From NCBI RefSeq assembly GCF_002355375.1, contig NZ_AP017312.1, positions 1,939,001-2,003,000 on the forward strand: a stretch of 64,000 nucleotides of DNA, written 5' to 3'. A program made the position numbers and the translations under genes. The notes beneath the pieces were generated by a model. That model saw only the letters and a list, made by a program, of their open reading frames with translations. It did not search any database and was not told where the DNA came from. Shown here piece after piece: positions 44,895-53,807 of the stretch. This DNA is from Aneurinibacillus soli. GTDB lineage: Bacteria; Bacillota; Bacilli; Aneurinibacillales; Aneurinibacillaceae. Positions within the stretch are counted from its first letter, which is position 1. Each line of letters begins with the position of its first letter.

Positions 44895-46061
44895 ATGATG
44901 AGGAGGGGAGGGGAATGGAACGGACGTCTTTACGATCTGTTCCATACTACTATGAGCAATCGGAGAAAATCAGAACAGAAAGTACCCAGGAAAAGACGGA
45001 ATCCAAAGGAGAACAGCCTCGCCCCTCTTCTCTACATCAACCAGGCTGTTATAAGTGATCCAGCAGAAAAGAAAAAAGATTCTTTTGTCGCCCAACCTGT
45101 CCGTTTACCTCCCTCCAGGATCGATAGCCGGAGAATGCAACAGAGTCAGTCAGGGCAGCAAGAACGGACGGAGCAATCTCGTAGACAAAGTAGTAATCGG
45201 GCAATCAACCTTGATATTTCAACTTTTCCGGGTATGGGGATTTTTGATGAAACGAATGATAACGTCATTGCATCAGACGAAGAAAGTCAAATTGATGAAA
45301 GTACGCTTCACTCGGGGCATAATGAAATAATCGAGGAAGAAATAGAAGAAGATTCCTCTTCTAATGATTCCATTGAGTCAGTGAACGAAACAACTACTGA
45401 TGAATTCGAGCAAGAAAATATGTCTGAAGTATGTAAAGAAGAGATAGAGATAACAGATATCCATGCAGAACCTGATCTTTTTCCTGATGTGATTGAGAGT
45501 GAACAGGAACTGGATGTTCAGCCGATGATCATAAAGGTCCCCGTATTACTTGCTAATGTGAATACCGAGTTAACTGTGCAAAGCTGTTATTCAGTAGCAA
45601 CCCCAATGACATCCATTAATCGAGTGGATTGGGCAGTTAAAGAAATAAAAGGACAGGTGTATCCTCATTCAAACGTTGTATATTTGAAGGGGATTCTGAT
45701 AGCTAACGTGGAGTATGTCAAGGAAGGGCCTAATCACAACATTATGCAGGAAAAAATCAACATACCTTGGAGTAAAACTACAAATATTACATGGATAAAT
45801 CGGCCTGACTGGCCACATAAACAATACGAAGAGTATACATTCCACACGCATGAGGGTGACGGAGAATTCGAGGTTCATCGAGAAATGTTTGAAACGTTTG
45901 CCGAAGAGGTTCACTATGATATTGACCACATTCAGGTTGTTTCGGTTACGAGGATTGAGACGAGTACGCTTGCTTTCGATGCAGAAGTAAACCTATCCAT
46001 TACTCTCTCGCAAAATCAATATGTGAACTTGAATTCTTATAGTAGAAAAAATAACCCTTAG
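44895..46061 (+). CDS. Acidic, Ser-rich protein with C-terminal SPOCS/CsxC-like domain; start uncertain
   Basis: 388 aa as drawn. Residues 20-115 are basic and Gln/Ser/Arg-rich, 120-205 strongly acidic (EEEIEEDSSSND), and the C-terminal 190 residues resemble the CsxC core (IIKVPVLLANVNTELTVQ, VVYLKGILIANVEYV, INLS-type ending LSITLSQNQY). The start is odd: the excellent site AGGAGGGGAGGGGA at 44901-44914 leads to an ATG at 44915 in another frame, giving only 47 codons (to 45058). The drawn frame has ATG at 44895 or 44952 without a ribosome site. A frameshift, leader peptide or sequence error is possible. Probably cotranscribed with 44119. Confidence 0.65.
   Translation: MMRRGGEWNGRLYDLFHTTMSNRRKSEQKVPRKRRNPKENSLAPLLYINQAVISDPAEKKKDSFVAQPVRLPPSRIDSRRMQQSQSGQQERTEQSRRQSSNRAINLDISTFPGMGIFDETNDNVIASDEESQIDESTLHSGHNEIIEEEIEEDSSSNDSIESVNETTTDEFEQENMSEVCKEEIEITDIHAEPDLFPDVIESEQELDVQPMIIKVPVLLANVNTELTVQSCYSVATPMTSINRVDWAVKEIKGQVYPHSNVVYLKGILIANVEYVKEGPNHNIMQEKINIPWSKTTNITWINRPDWPHKQYEEYTFHTHEGDGEFEVHREMFETFAEEVHYDIDHIQVVSVTRIETSTLAFDAEVNLSITLSQNQYVNLNSYSRKNNP
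44915..45058 (+). CDS. Possible 47-aa overlapping ORF with a strong ribosome-binding site
   Basis: It starts one base after AGGAGGGGAGGGGA and reads MERTSLRSVPYYYEQSEK..., ending at TGA 45058. It lies wholly inside the 388-aa frame. It may be the true N-terminus of that protein joined by a frameshift, or a translational leader. No homologue is known to me. Confidence 0.35.
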   Translation: MERTSLRSVPYYYEQSEKIRTESTQEKTESKGEQPRPSSLHQPGCYK

Positions 46062-46085
46062 CCCACTAGTGGACCGAGGGTTATT
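46049..46085. terminator. Bidirectional terminator between convergent spore-surface genes
   Basis: AATAACCCT pairs with AGGGTTATT across a loop of about 19 bases, spanning the stop codon of the plus-strand gene and lying before the end of the minus-strand gene at 46105. Confidence 0.75.
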
Positions 46086-46104
46086 CCTTTTAGAATGGCT
46101 AACA

Positions 46105-46782
46105 CTACGATCTTGTTTGGAATTGAGTAAGTGTAATGAGCATGTTTATTGTCATTTTCTCATGAACTCTTTTAAATCTACCAAATGAATCAAAGTCCCG
46201 TAAGAAGTCTTTTTCAAAAATGGCTGCTTTGTTTAGTTCACACTCAATTGGCTCGTTAAAGACCTCAAATGATATTCCCCCAGTGACGCAGCGGTCTCCT
46301 TCCATTTCATTGTTGGCAAGTTGGATAAATTGATTTTCGCCAAGTACATTCTTATCACTGAAATCAACATGGGGATTAATATTATTTAATGAAACGATAC
46401 AGTGAAACGGTACGTTTACGGAATGGTCACGAACAAATGGCGAAACTCCATCCGTAAATTGAAAGTTTTTATGGACAAATCCGGCAACAAATAATTGAGC
46501 AGGCGCTTTTGTGTCGTCAGGGTCGTTTGGGTTTGAAAGTGAAACCACTTGACATTCAGTTAAATGCACATTTTTTCTCACAGATTTAAGTTCCTTTGCA
46601 GCATGAGGCAGACAAATATTAGCTTCCACACTGGCTATAACATTTACTTTAGCAATTACTTTACGAACTTTCTTGCCACCTGTAGATACAACGGTTGCTG
46701 TACATACTTCATTTATTGTTTTCGCTGTATCACTTGCCGATGCTGGAGGACAGGAATGTGTCCCGCACGTATTCTTTTTCAA
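46105..46782 (-). CDS. CsxC-like spore-surface protein, paralogue 4
   Basis: 225 aa and the most diverged member. It keeps the layout: Cys-rich N-terminus (KKNTCGTHSCPP), IAKVNVIASVEANICLPHAA, KSVRKNVHLTECQVV, LFVAGFVHKNFQFTDG, VPFHCIVSLNN and the terminal MTINMLITLTQFQ. I use TTG at 46782, eight bases from AAGGAG; a GTG three codons earlier overlaps that site. It is convergent with the acidic SPOCS-like gene and on the same strand as the ATP-grasp gene at 46951. Confidence 0.78.
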   Translation of the reverse strand: MKKNTCGTHSCPPASASDTAKTINEVCTATVVSTGGKKVRKVIAKVNVIASVEANICLPHAAKELKSVRKNVHLTECQVVSLSNPNDPDDTKAPAQLFVAGFVHKNFQFTDGVSPFVRDHSVNVPFHCIVSLNNINPHVDFSDKNVLGENQFIQLANNEMEGDRCVTGGISFEVFNEPIECELNKAAIFEKDFLRDFDSFGRFKRVHEKMTINMLITLTQFQTRS

Positions 46783-46950
46783 ACTGATCACTCCTTTTAA
46801 TTAATGGCCCAAAATAGTAAGGAATGATTGAATCTATCCTTTTATTTTGGTCTACTATATTATTTATGCAAAAACTTATGAGTTGTCTTGGACATTTACC
46901 ATGAGTCAAACAACTACTTTTAAAAATCGCTGTTGTACACAACAGCTCGA

Positions 46951-48312
46951 TCATGAGGATTCGGTAAAGCCTGCCAGGTACTTGCAATACAGCAGATTGT
47001 AACGTCTGGCGCGTACTAACGCATCTTCTTGACCGGCAGCTAGAGCAATATAGTGATCCGGGTTTTGATTGTTAATTTCCAATAACCATAGTTTGCGATT
47101 TTGATCGATGGCAAGGTCAAAGCCTAGATTGCCAGCGTGTATCCCGTACGATTCCATCACTTCGGCTGCATCTACTGCTATCCCGGTCATTTGCTCCTCC
47201 CACTTCTGCGCTTCCTCATAAGAGCTGTCTAATAAATCCACCAGTGTATCTTGACCCCATCTGGCATATCCGCCTGCAGTAATATTACTAACAATACTGT
47301 TTTTCGCTCCGTACCTGCTAAATAGCCCAGTATTACTCCACTTGCCGCATTGATCTTTTACGAGCATTAAACGAAAGTCTACAATTCTTTGATCTGTAGA
47401 AAGGAGAGAAAGGGATTGTTGTATGATGTATTCTTCTGGTGATAGGCGTTTTTTGAAAAATGAGTAAAATTCAGGAGGAGTGGATAGTACTAGGCGGTGG
47501 TTCCCATGATGATCTTGAAAACGCACGGATACTCCATAGTGATGCAATGAACACGTGACAACACCCTGCCCCAATCTGCCTAACGTGGGTTTTACATAAA
47601 CATGTTGATGGTTTTTCAACATTTCATATAGGTCTTCCGGATCTTTATATAATGTTGTTTCAGGAAGATACGGTTCAACTTTGGGAGTTGTTTGAAGCCA
47701 TTGGTGCATTTCCCACTTACCAAAATTAGGATAATTATAAATATTGCCCTGAAGATGTGTAGAGAAATGCTTTGTTATATATTGAAATTCCTGCCACTTA
47801 TCAGTCAAGCTAACTTCCAGAATGGAAAACATAGCAGAGGGATATGAATAGGTTCCTTCTATCCATTGATGATTTTTAGGATTGTACATAAATCCATGGA
47901 TAGACAAGTCATCTGGGTTTACTCCTTCAAGTGAAAAAGTAAGAATAGCCCCACCAATGGATGGGTAATCAACGATAAAACTATCTAGAAAATGGACTCT
48001 TTCCCGCAGGAATTCATGGGAGCTTGACACAAGTATTCCGATAAATGGTCCTAAGTGGAATTGAGAATTGTCATACCGAATGTGATAAAGAGGTGAAAGG
48101 GGAATTCGCAGTGCGGTCAAAATATCTTCTGAGATATGAATTTCATTTTGATCTAACTGGTCATTTGTCGAGAGATGCACTTCCTTATTCGTACTTCCAA
48201 AATATAAAGGTAGCTGCTGTATAGGAGTAGCAGGCAAATGATCTGTAACTTTTGGATGGACCGCTATACTTTGTTTTCTTTGCTTATCTACCGTAATTTT
48301 ATATGGCTCCAT
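46951..48312 (-). CDS. YheC/YheD-family ATP-grasp protein, paralogue B
   Basis: 453 aa. It has the same two-part build as paralogues A and C: N-terminal GPFIGILVSSS, IGGAILTFSLEGVNPDD and FMYNPKNHQWIEG, then the ATP-grasp with VYVKPTLGRLGQGVV, RIVDFRLMLVKD, GAKNSIVSNITAGG, HAGNLGFDLAID and WLLEINNQNPD. Start at 48312 is fixed by GGAGGA eight bases upstream; the longer open frame overlaps the divergent gene. Unlike A and C it is monocistronic, with no Mur ligase beside it. Confidence 0.87.
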   Translation of the reverse strand: MEPYKITVDKQRKQSIAVHPKVTDHLPATPIQQLPLYFGSTNKEVHLSTNDQLDQNEIHISEDILTALRIPLSPLYHIRYDNSQFHLGPFIGILVSSSHEFLRERVHFLDSFIVDYPSIGGAILTFSLEGVNPDDLSIHGFMYNPKNHQWIEGTYSYPSAMFSILEVSLTDKWQEFQYITKHFSTHLQGNIYNYPNFGKWEMHQWLQTTPKVEPYLPETTLYKDPEDLYEMLKNHQHVYVKPTLGRLGQGVVTCSLHHYGVSVRFQDHHGNHRLVLSTPPEFYSFFKKRLSPEEYIIQQSLSLLSTDQRIVDFRLMLVKDQCGKWSNTGLFSRYGAKNSIVSNITAGGYARWGQDTLVDLLDSSYEEAQKWEEQMTGIAVDAAEVMESYGIHAGNLGFDLAIDQNRKLWLLEINNQNPDHYIALAAGQEDALVRARRYNLLYCKYLAGFTESS

Positions 48313-48511
48313 ATATAATTCCTCCGAATGTTTATGACAGAACAATGGGTTCTCGTTATTCATATGTACAGGGATAAAGAAAAGTCTAGGCATGTGAAGG
48401 AGGAGGGGGAAAATAGGCAATGTACTCTGGGCAAATGCCCGAAACCGATTGTTATCTTTAGTAATAGAATGGGTACGAAAAGAAGTATAGGCAAATAGAG
48501 GGAGATTCATA

Positions 48512-49870
48512 ATGTCAAAATTTACGTTACGAGTGAGTTCAAAAGACCGAGGGCAGCTCTCCTTGCATCCATTGCAAGCGCAAAAGTTAGGGCTTGTTAG
48601 GCAAAACATGCGACTTCAATTTGGATCAAAGTCTATTCCGATTTTTTTATCCATCCGCTCTAGTCAAAATGAAAATGAGTTGATTATTTCACAAAACATC
48701 TTCGAGAAATTTCCCATTCCATTATGTAATCGATATGAACTTCAAATAAAGGACGACATATTGCAAGTAGGGCCGTATGTTAGTTTTTTAACTTCTTATT
48801 ATCAGTCTGATTTAGACAATTACCTTTGCAATCTTCGGGATTACTTGAAATACTATGAAGAAATTGGCGGAGCTGTTTTAGCCTTTGCATTAAAAGGAGT
48901 CCAATCTTCCGAGTGTGTAATTGAAGGTTACATGTACAATCCATTAACTGAAAATTGGGTCAAAGGGGTATACCCTTATCCAGATGCTGTGTTTGTTCGA
49001 GGGCATGTAAATAGTAAGGAATGGCGCGACCATTACCTAGAAGTCAAGGGGGATCGAACGCTATTCAATGACTTTTATTTTAATAAATGGGAAATGCATC
49101 AACTCCTTGATTCATCAAAGCATTTTGAAGGGTATTTGCCAGCAACTATCCTTGCTCAAGACTCCGATGAATTCTTTTCTTTTCTACGACAGCATTCCTC
49201 CGTTTATTTGAAGCCGGTTCACGGGACAATGGGTGTTTCAATTCTTAAAGTATCCAGAAGTAAGGCAGGCATATCCTTCCGGTTTAGAGACGGAGAAACG
49301 AATAAAAATACAATGTTTACAAGTGTAGACGAAGCAGCAGCTTTTTTAAAATCTGTTCTGAAAGATGAACCCTATATTGCTCAACAATCGATTCCGTTAG
49401 CCGTATATCAGCAAAGGATGATGGATTTTAGATTAATCGTAGTCAAAAATGGAGATGGACAATGGGAGTATATGGGCATGATTGGTCGTTACGGTGCCAA
49501 GAAAAGCGTGGTTAGTAATATATCGGCTGGTGGTATGGCTCATAAAGGGGAAGTCGCCCTTCAAAAAGCATTTAGTCTGAACAAGAATGAAGCGAAAAAG
49601 CTACATCAGAAAATGTCAGTACTGGCTATGAAGATTGCTACTTTTTTTGATCAATCAGGTCTTCATTGTGGGAATTTGGGAATTGATCTCGGAGTCGATC
49701 GACACCAAAAGATTTGGATCATCGAGGTTCAGCATTATAGTCCAGCGCACAGCATTGCCCTAGATGTTGGGGATGAGGGAATGTACCAACGGATTTTACG
49801 AAATAACATGCTTTATTTGCGAAAACTTGCCTGTTATGCAGAAGGTAGGAATAAGGATGAAAACTCTTAG
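48512..49870 (+). CDS. YheC/YheD-family ATP-grasp protein, paralogue C
   Basis: 452 aa. N-terminal YheC/D region (VGPYVSFLTSYY, IGGAVLAFALKGVQ, GYMYNPLTENWVKG) and ATP-grasp module (VYLKPVHGTMGVSILKV, RMMDFRLIVVKN, GAKKSVVSNISAGG, HCGNLGIDLGVD, WIIEVQHYSP). The acidic metal ligands and the nucleotide Lys are kept. AGAGGGAG precedes the ATG. It overlaps the following Mur ligase by 14 bases, and that in turn overlaps a DUF2156 gene: a second coupled ligase unit, parallel to that at 36.9 kb but with an acyltransferase instead of the racemase. Confidence 0.88.
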   Translation: MSKFTLRVSSKDRGQLSLHPLQAQKLGLVRQNMRLQFGSKSIPIFLSIRSSQNENELIISQNIFEKFPIPLCNRYELQIKDDILQVGPYVSFLTSYYQSDLDNYLCNLRDYLKYYEEIGGAVLAFALKGVQSSECVIEGYMYNPLTENWVKGVYPYPDAVFVRGHVNSKEWRDHYLEVKGDRTLFNDFYFNKWEMHQLLDSSKHFEGYLPATILAQDSDEFFSFLRQHSSVYLKPVHGTMGVSILKVSRSKAGISFRFRDGETNKNTMFTSVDEAAAFLKSVLKDEPYIAQQSIPLAVYQQRMMDFRLIVVKNGDGQWEYMGMIGRYGAKKSVVSNISAGGMAHKGEVALQKAFSLNKNEAKKLHQKMSVLAMKIATFFDQSGLHCGNLGIDLGVDRHQKIWIIEVQHYSPAHSIALDVGDEGMYQRILRNNMLYLRKLACYAEGRNKDENS

Positions 49871-51248
49871 CGTAAAAGAAATTACAATGGCAGTTAGTGG
49901 TGAACTGGTCAAAGGTTCGAGCGAACGCATCATCGAGAACGTTGTCACACATCCCAATGATTTAGCTTATGATACGCTTCTTTTTGATCTAGACAGTCAG
50001 AGCCATTTTCATACGAATGTGTTTAGAGATCATCCACTGACGGTCGTAGTCACAGAGAACGCCCATCTGTTTATGGGTAAAAACCATGTAACAGTGATAC
50101 AAGTAAAAAACGTAAAAGAGGCGTTTCAACGATTTATCCGCTTTTATCGTCAACTCTGGGATATTCCTGTTGTTGGAGTCACGGGGACTTGTGGAAAAAC
50201 GACAGTAAAAGAGATGATTGCACATATTCTGTCAAAAAGCATGCAAGTGGTATACACCGATAAGAGCAAAAACTCTCTGGAGAGGAATTTAAGATATTTA
50301 TTGCGTATCGATGAAAAAATAGATGCAGCTGTTTTGGAAATGGGTGTGGCTTGCCCGGATGATTTAATTCAAAGTTGTAACTATTTTCAACCTGATATTG
50401 GTATTATTACGACGATTGGGACGGATCACCTGGAGCATTGTGGTTCGCAAGATAACTATGTCCAAGAAAAAGCAAAGTTATTGAAAGGGATGAAAAATAG
50501 AGGATTCCTCATTCTTAACGCAGATAATGAGTATATCAATAAAATGAATCTGCGTAATTTCTCAGGGAAGATCATTTATTTTGGATTCAATCGGAAAGCC
50601 GATTTCCGGGCAAAGGACATCACGTATTCAGAGTATGGAATGAAATTTACCCTGCTTGCTTATGGTCAGTCTTACCGAGTATATGTACCTGGATTCGGTG
50701 AACATAATGTACGCAATGCTCTTGCAGCAATCGCTGCAAGTCATATTATAGGGATACGTATAGCAGAGGCTGTGAAGCGTATCGGATCCTTTCGCCATGT
50801 TGAGAGCCATTTGGAGATGATGAAAGGCTATAATGGCTCGATGATTCTTGATGATACGTGGAGTGCAAATCCGACGTCTGCGGAAGCAGCGCTTGACGTC
50901 ATCAAGCAAATTGCAAATGGGAGAAGAACGGTTGTCGTTTTTGGGGAAATGGCGTTATTGGGGGAGTATTCCCACATCAAGCATAGAGAAGTAGGAAAAC
51001 AGATACAAACAAATCATATTCATGATCTGATTACGATCGATAAAGCAAGCGATACGATTGCTTCTCGTGCCATCGAACTAGGAATGAATCCAAGAAATGT
51101 ATATCGGTGCGAATCTATGCAGGAATTTACCCGTGCTTTTCTCCCGCTATTACATGCAAACACGGTAGTCTTGCTTAAGACTTCTATGCTTGATCCAAGA
51201 ACTCAATATATCAAACAGATTGCAACGAGGGGAAAGAGCAGCATATGA
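49857..51248 (+). CDS. MurF-like Mur ligase family protein, paralogue B
   Basis: 463 aa, homologous to 38937-40340 throughout. It opens MKTLSVKEITMAVSGELVKG and has the P-loop GVTGTCGKTTVKEM, TIGTDHLEHCGS (with the HLE typical of Mur ligases, which paralogue A lacks), GFGEHNVRNALAAIAA and ILDDTWSANPTS. Here HLEHCG and DDTWSANP are close to true MurF motifs, so this copy may keep more ancestral chemistry. The start at 49857 lies within the previous gene; an earlier in-frame ATG at 49764 would overlap too deeply. Confidence 0.88.
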   Translation: MKTLSVKEITMAVSGELVKGSSERIIENVVTHPNDLAYDTLLFDLDSQSHFHTNVFRDHPLTVVVTENAHLFMGKNHVTVIQVKNVKEAFQRFIRFYRQLWDIPVVGVTGTCGKTTVKEMIAHILSKSMQVVYTDKSKNSLERNLRYLLRIDEKIDAAVLEMGVACPDDLIQSCNYFQPDIGIITTIGTDHLEHCGSQDNYVQEKAKLLKGMKNRGFLILNADNEYINKMNLRNFSGKIIYFGFNRKADFRAKDITYSEYGMKFTLLAYGQSYRVYVPGFGEHNVRNALAAIAASHIIGIRIAEAVKRIGSFRHVESHLEMMKGYNGSMILDDTWSANPTSAEAALDVIKQIANGRRTVVVFGEMALLGEYSHIKHREVGKQIQTNHIHDLITIDKASDTIASRAIELGMNPRNVYRCESMQEFTRAFLPLLHANTVVLLKTSMLDPRTQYIKQIATRGKSSI

Positions 51249-52204
51249 GGAAACTACGATTTGGAGACTCGGATTTATACAGTATTCAGCTTCATGATAA
51301 AGAGATTTTTGATGAGTACTTAAAAAAATGTGACTATCAAAATCATCTTTGGTCTTCGAATTTTGATTATCTTTGGGCAGACTCTCAGTCCGATGATAAA
51401 CGAATTCTTTGGAGAATCGTTGACGATATGCTGATTCCCTTTGTTCTTTTGAAAAAAACAGGACTCCATCTGGTCCATTTACCTTTTGGGTGTGGCACTC
51501 CTGAACAAGTCTTGTATGTTACGTATAAGAATCTACAATTTTGTAATGAATGGAATCGCAGAAATGGCTACTATCCAGCCACAGTGAGAACATTAAATAG
51601 TGAACAAATGGATTTTATTAGGGTCAGTGATAAATTTGATGAATACTTTGAATTTATGAAAATTAATGGGGTAGAGAGGTATTTCAGTATTCAAAAATTA
51701 ATTCAGCTTGTAGGAAAAGATTTTGCACGGATTCGTAATTTGATCAATCAGTTTAAGCGAAATTATCCGCAAGCAATGATTAGGGAGTATAATCCCGATG
51801 ATTATCATTCCGTATTGCAGGTAAATAAGGGTTGGAAAGAAACAGCGTCCACGAAATATTCTACTATATTTGACGATGTGTATTTCTATGAGATTATGAC
51901 ACATTACCAGGAGCTTGGGCATATAATTCTTGTTGTTGAAATCGATAAAAAAATAGTAGGACTAGTCTCAGGAGGTATAACAGCACCGGGTCAATCATGG
52001 GGATGTATTAGTAAGAGACTGAGTCAAATAAATGGATTGAATGAAGCCATGATTATAGAATTCGCAAAATATATCCATGCTTTGAATCCTCATGTTGAAT
52101 TATTAAATGTAGGTAGTGATCTAGGAGTGGACGGTCTTGTTTCTTATAAGGAAAAGTTTAGACCCGTCCGTAATCTTGAGAGGTTTAGAATAACATTACG
52201 ATAA
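51245..52204 (+). CDS. DUF2156/GNAT-fold aminoacyltransferase-like protein
   Basis: 319 aa. It resembles the soluble C-terminal domain of phosphatidylglycerol lysyltransferases (MprF), which transfer an aminoacyl group from tRNA, and Fem-type GNAT folds: ERYFSIQKLIQLVGKDFARIRNLINQF, YHSVLQVNKGWKE, NVGSDLGVDGLVSYKEKFRP and LERFRI at the end. There is no membrane flippase domain. ATGA overlap with the Mur ligase shows coupled synthesis, so it probably adds or caps a residue on the same product. Lipid aminoacylation is the alternative. Confidence 0.78.
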   Translation: MRKLRFGDSDLYSIQLHDKEIFDEYLKKCDYQNHLWSSNFDYLWADSQSDDKRILWRIVDDMLIPFVLLKKTGLHLVHLPFGCGTPEQVLYVTYKNLQFCNEWNRRNGYYPATVRTLNSEQMDFIRVSDKFDEYFEFMKINGVERYFSIQKLIQLVGKDFARIRNLINQFKRNYPQAMIREYNPDDYHSVLQVNKGWKETASTKYSTIFDDVYFYEIMTHYQELGHIILVVEIDKKIVGLVSGGITAPGQSWGCISKRLSQINGLNEAMIIEFAKYIHALNPHVELLNVGSDLGVDGLVSYKEKFRPVRNLERFRITLR

Positions 52205-52225
52205 TGTTTCGGGGAATAGGCCCGC

Positions 52226-52273
52226 AAGAAAGGGAGAAAGAGTGACCACTAGCGTCGCTCTTTCTCCCTTTCA
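52226..52273 (+). terminator. Hairpin after the DUF2156 gene
   Basis: GAAAGGGAGAAAGAG pairs with CTCTTTCTCCCTTTC across a loop of about 18 bases. There is no long T-run. Confidence 0.7.
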
Positions 52274-52276
52274 CAA

Positions 52277-52323
52277 TTTCCCATAATCCTGTGATAATTG
52301 TCCCACACTTTCCCTGTACAATA
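52277..52323 (+). promoter_or_regulatory. MacA-operon promoter region with putative CssR box
   Basis: TTTCCCA (52277), ATC, TGATAATT (52292-52299) and -10 TACAAT (52317), with the same 40-base offset from TTTCCCA to the -10 as at the cssR promoter. The -35 region is non-consensus. Confidence 0.6.
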
Positions 52324-52427
52324 GTAGCGCCCAACTAATCATAAATCACACCAGTACCAGAAAAACACAGGAGAACGGATTATACAGGAAGAGAAAGAAC
52401 AAATTGTTGCATGGGGGAGTTAGACAG

Positions 52428-53807
52428 ATGAAGACAAAATGGATGTACATGACTGCCGGATTGCTTGTAGTGGTAGCGCTTACCGGATATTCCACACGAA
52501 CGCTGTGGATGAAGCCCACACAGGAGGCTTCGACGCAGATGAAAGAACAGAGGGTCATGCAGGGCGACTTAAAAATTGACCAGGTCGCAGATGGTAGTAT
52601 TACGCTACCGCTCTACAATGTGGACTTTGAGGTAAATGGAACGCTTGCCCGTGTTGCCGTGAAGTCCGGACAGATGGTGAAAAAAGGGGATATTCTCGCA
52701 GAGCTAGATGGTGAAGCGTATACACAGGCGATCAGCAAGGCCGAGCTTACTCACAAAAAAGCAGAAGCCAGTCTTACGAATGCCCAGCAGCAAACGTCAC
52801 TAGACAACATAACAGGAAAGCAAAAGATAGAAGATTTGCAGCTTGACTACGAAAAAAGTAAAACCGACCAAAACGCGCAAATTGCGACGGAAGAGCAAAA
52901 GGTTCATGATCTACAGACACAGCTTAAAAAGCTAGAGCAGGAATATACGACAATGAGCAAGCTTGCGGATGCGTATCCGAAAAACGATATTGAAAGCAAG
53001 CGCCTCGATTATGAAAACGCGAAAAAAGCATACGAATCCGGGCTTGCTCATTACAAGATGGTGAAAGTGCAGGCGGAAGAGGCGATTAACAAGGCGAAAG
53101 TAAGCTATGAGAATCAGAAGAAGCAATACGCGATGACATCGGGTACAGCCGGTCAGGTAGGAACAGCTCGCGTCGATGTGGAGAGTGCGCAGAACGACCT
53201 TGTAACAGCTCAAACGAACCTGAATAAAACGGTGCTGCGTGCGCCGATTGATGGAAAAGTCGTATACATATCGAAAAAAGTAGGTGAGCAGACGGGACCC
53301 GTACAGGATGATGGCAGTACGACAACGGTGGATACGAAGCATTTTATTGTTCTGGCTGATTCCGGTACAGTCCAGGTGAAGGCAAATGTAACGGAGTCGG
53401 ATATTAAGAACATTACGCTCGGTCAACCAGTAGAAGTGACGGTTGACGCGAGTGAGGGTGAGACGATACGTGGAACTGTGACGGCGATTAATAGCCTGCC
53501 AAAAGTAGATTCGAATGGTGTCGTAACGTATGAAGTGACAGCAGGGCTTACGGGTACAGGTGATACGTTGAAAGAAGGCATGACGGCTGTTGTTTCCTTT
53601 ATTCTCAAGGAAAAGAAAAATGTGTTGTATGTTCCGAATAAGGCAGTGAAGGCGGAGAATGGAAGGCAGTATGTACAGGTGAAGCAGCCGGATGGAACGG
53701 TAGCGAAGAAGTACGTGCAGGGCGGAATGACGGATGGTGAGAATATGGAAGTCGTGAGCGGTCTGAGCCGGAATGACATTGTTCTGGTGAAGGAGGGCAA
53801 AAAGTGA
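52428..53807 (+). CDS. RND/MacA-type periplasmic adaptor subunit of an ABC exporter (YknX-like)
   Basis: 459-aa membrane-fusion-like protein. A signal anchor (about 7-22) is followed by a biotinyl-lipoyl half (FEVNGTLARVAVKSGQMVKKGDILAELD), a long coiled coil (about 100-240), the second lipoyl half (LRAPIDGKVVYISKKVGEQTG), and beta-barrel and membrane-proximal domains. It links the ABC permease to the cell surface. Start at 52428 follows GGGGGAG. It heads a four-gene operon like B. subtilis yknXYZ, which exports or excludes toxic peptides. The promoter resembles that of cssRS. Confidence 0.88.
   Translation: MKTKWMYMTAGLLVVVALTGYSTRTLWMKPTQEASTQMKEQRVMQGDLKIDQVADGSITLPLYNVDFEVNGTLARVAVKSGQMVKKGDILAELDGEAYTQAISKAELTHKKAEASLTNAQQQTSLDNITGKQKIEDLQLDYEKSKTDQNAQIATEEQKVHDLQTQLKKLEQEYTTMSKLADAYPKNDIESKRLDYENAKKAYESGLAHYKMVKVQAEEAINKAKVSYENQKKQYAMTSGTAGQVGTARVDVESAQNDLVTAQTNLNKTVLRAPIDGKVVYISKKVGEQTGPVQDDGSTTTVDTKHFIVLADSGTVQVKANVTESDIKNITLGQPVEVTVDASEGETIRGTVTAINSLPKVDSNGVVTYEVTAGLTGTGDTLKEGMTAVVSFILKEKKNVLYVPNKAVKAENGRQYVQVKQPDGTVAKKYVQGGMTDGENMEVVSGLSRNDIVLVKEGKK

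Noticed and set aside
38937-51248. The two MurF-like genes as the essential murF.
   Set aside because: They are outside any cell-division/wall cluster, occur twice, and are coupled to ATP-grasp genes; paralogue A lacks the HLE motif.
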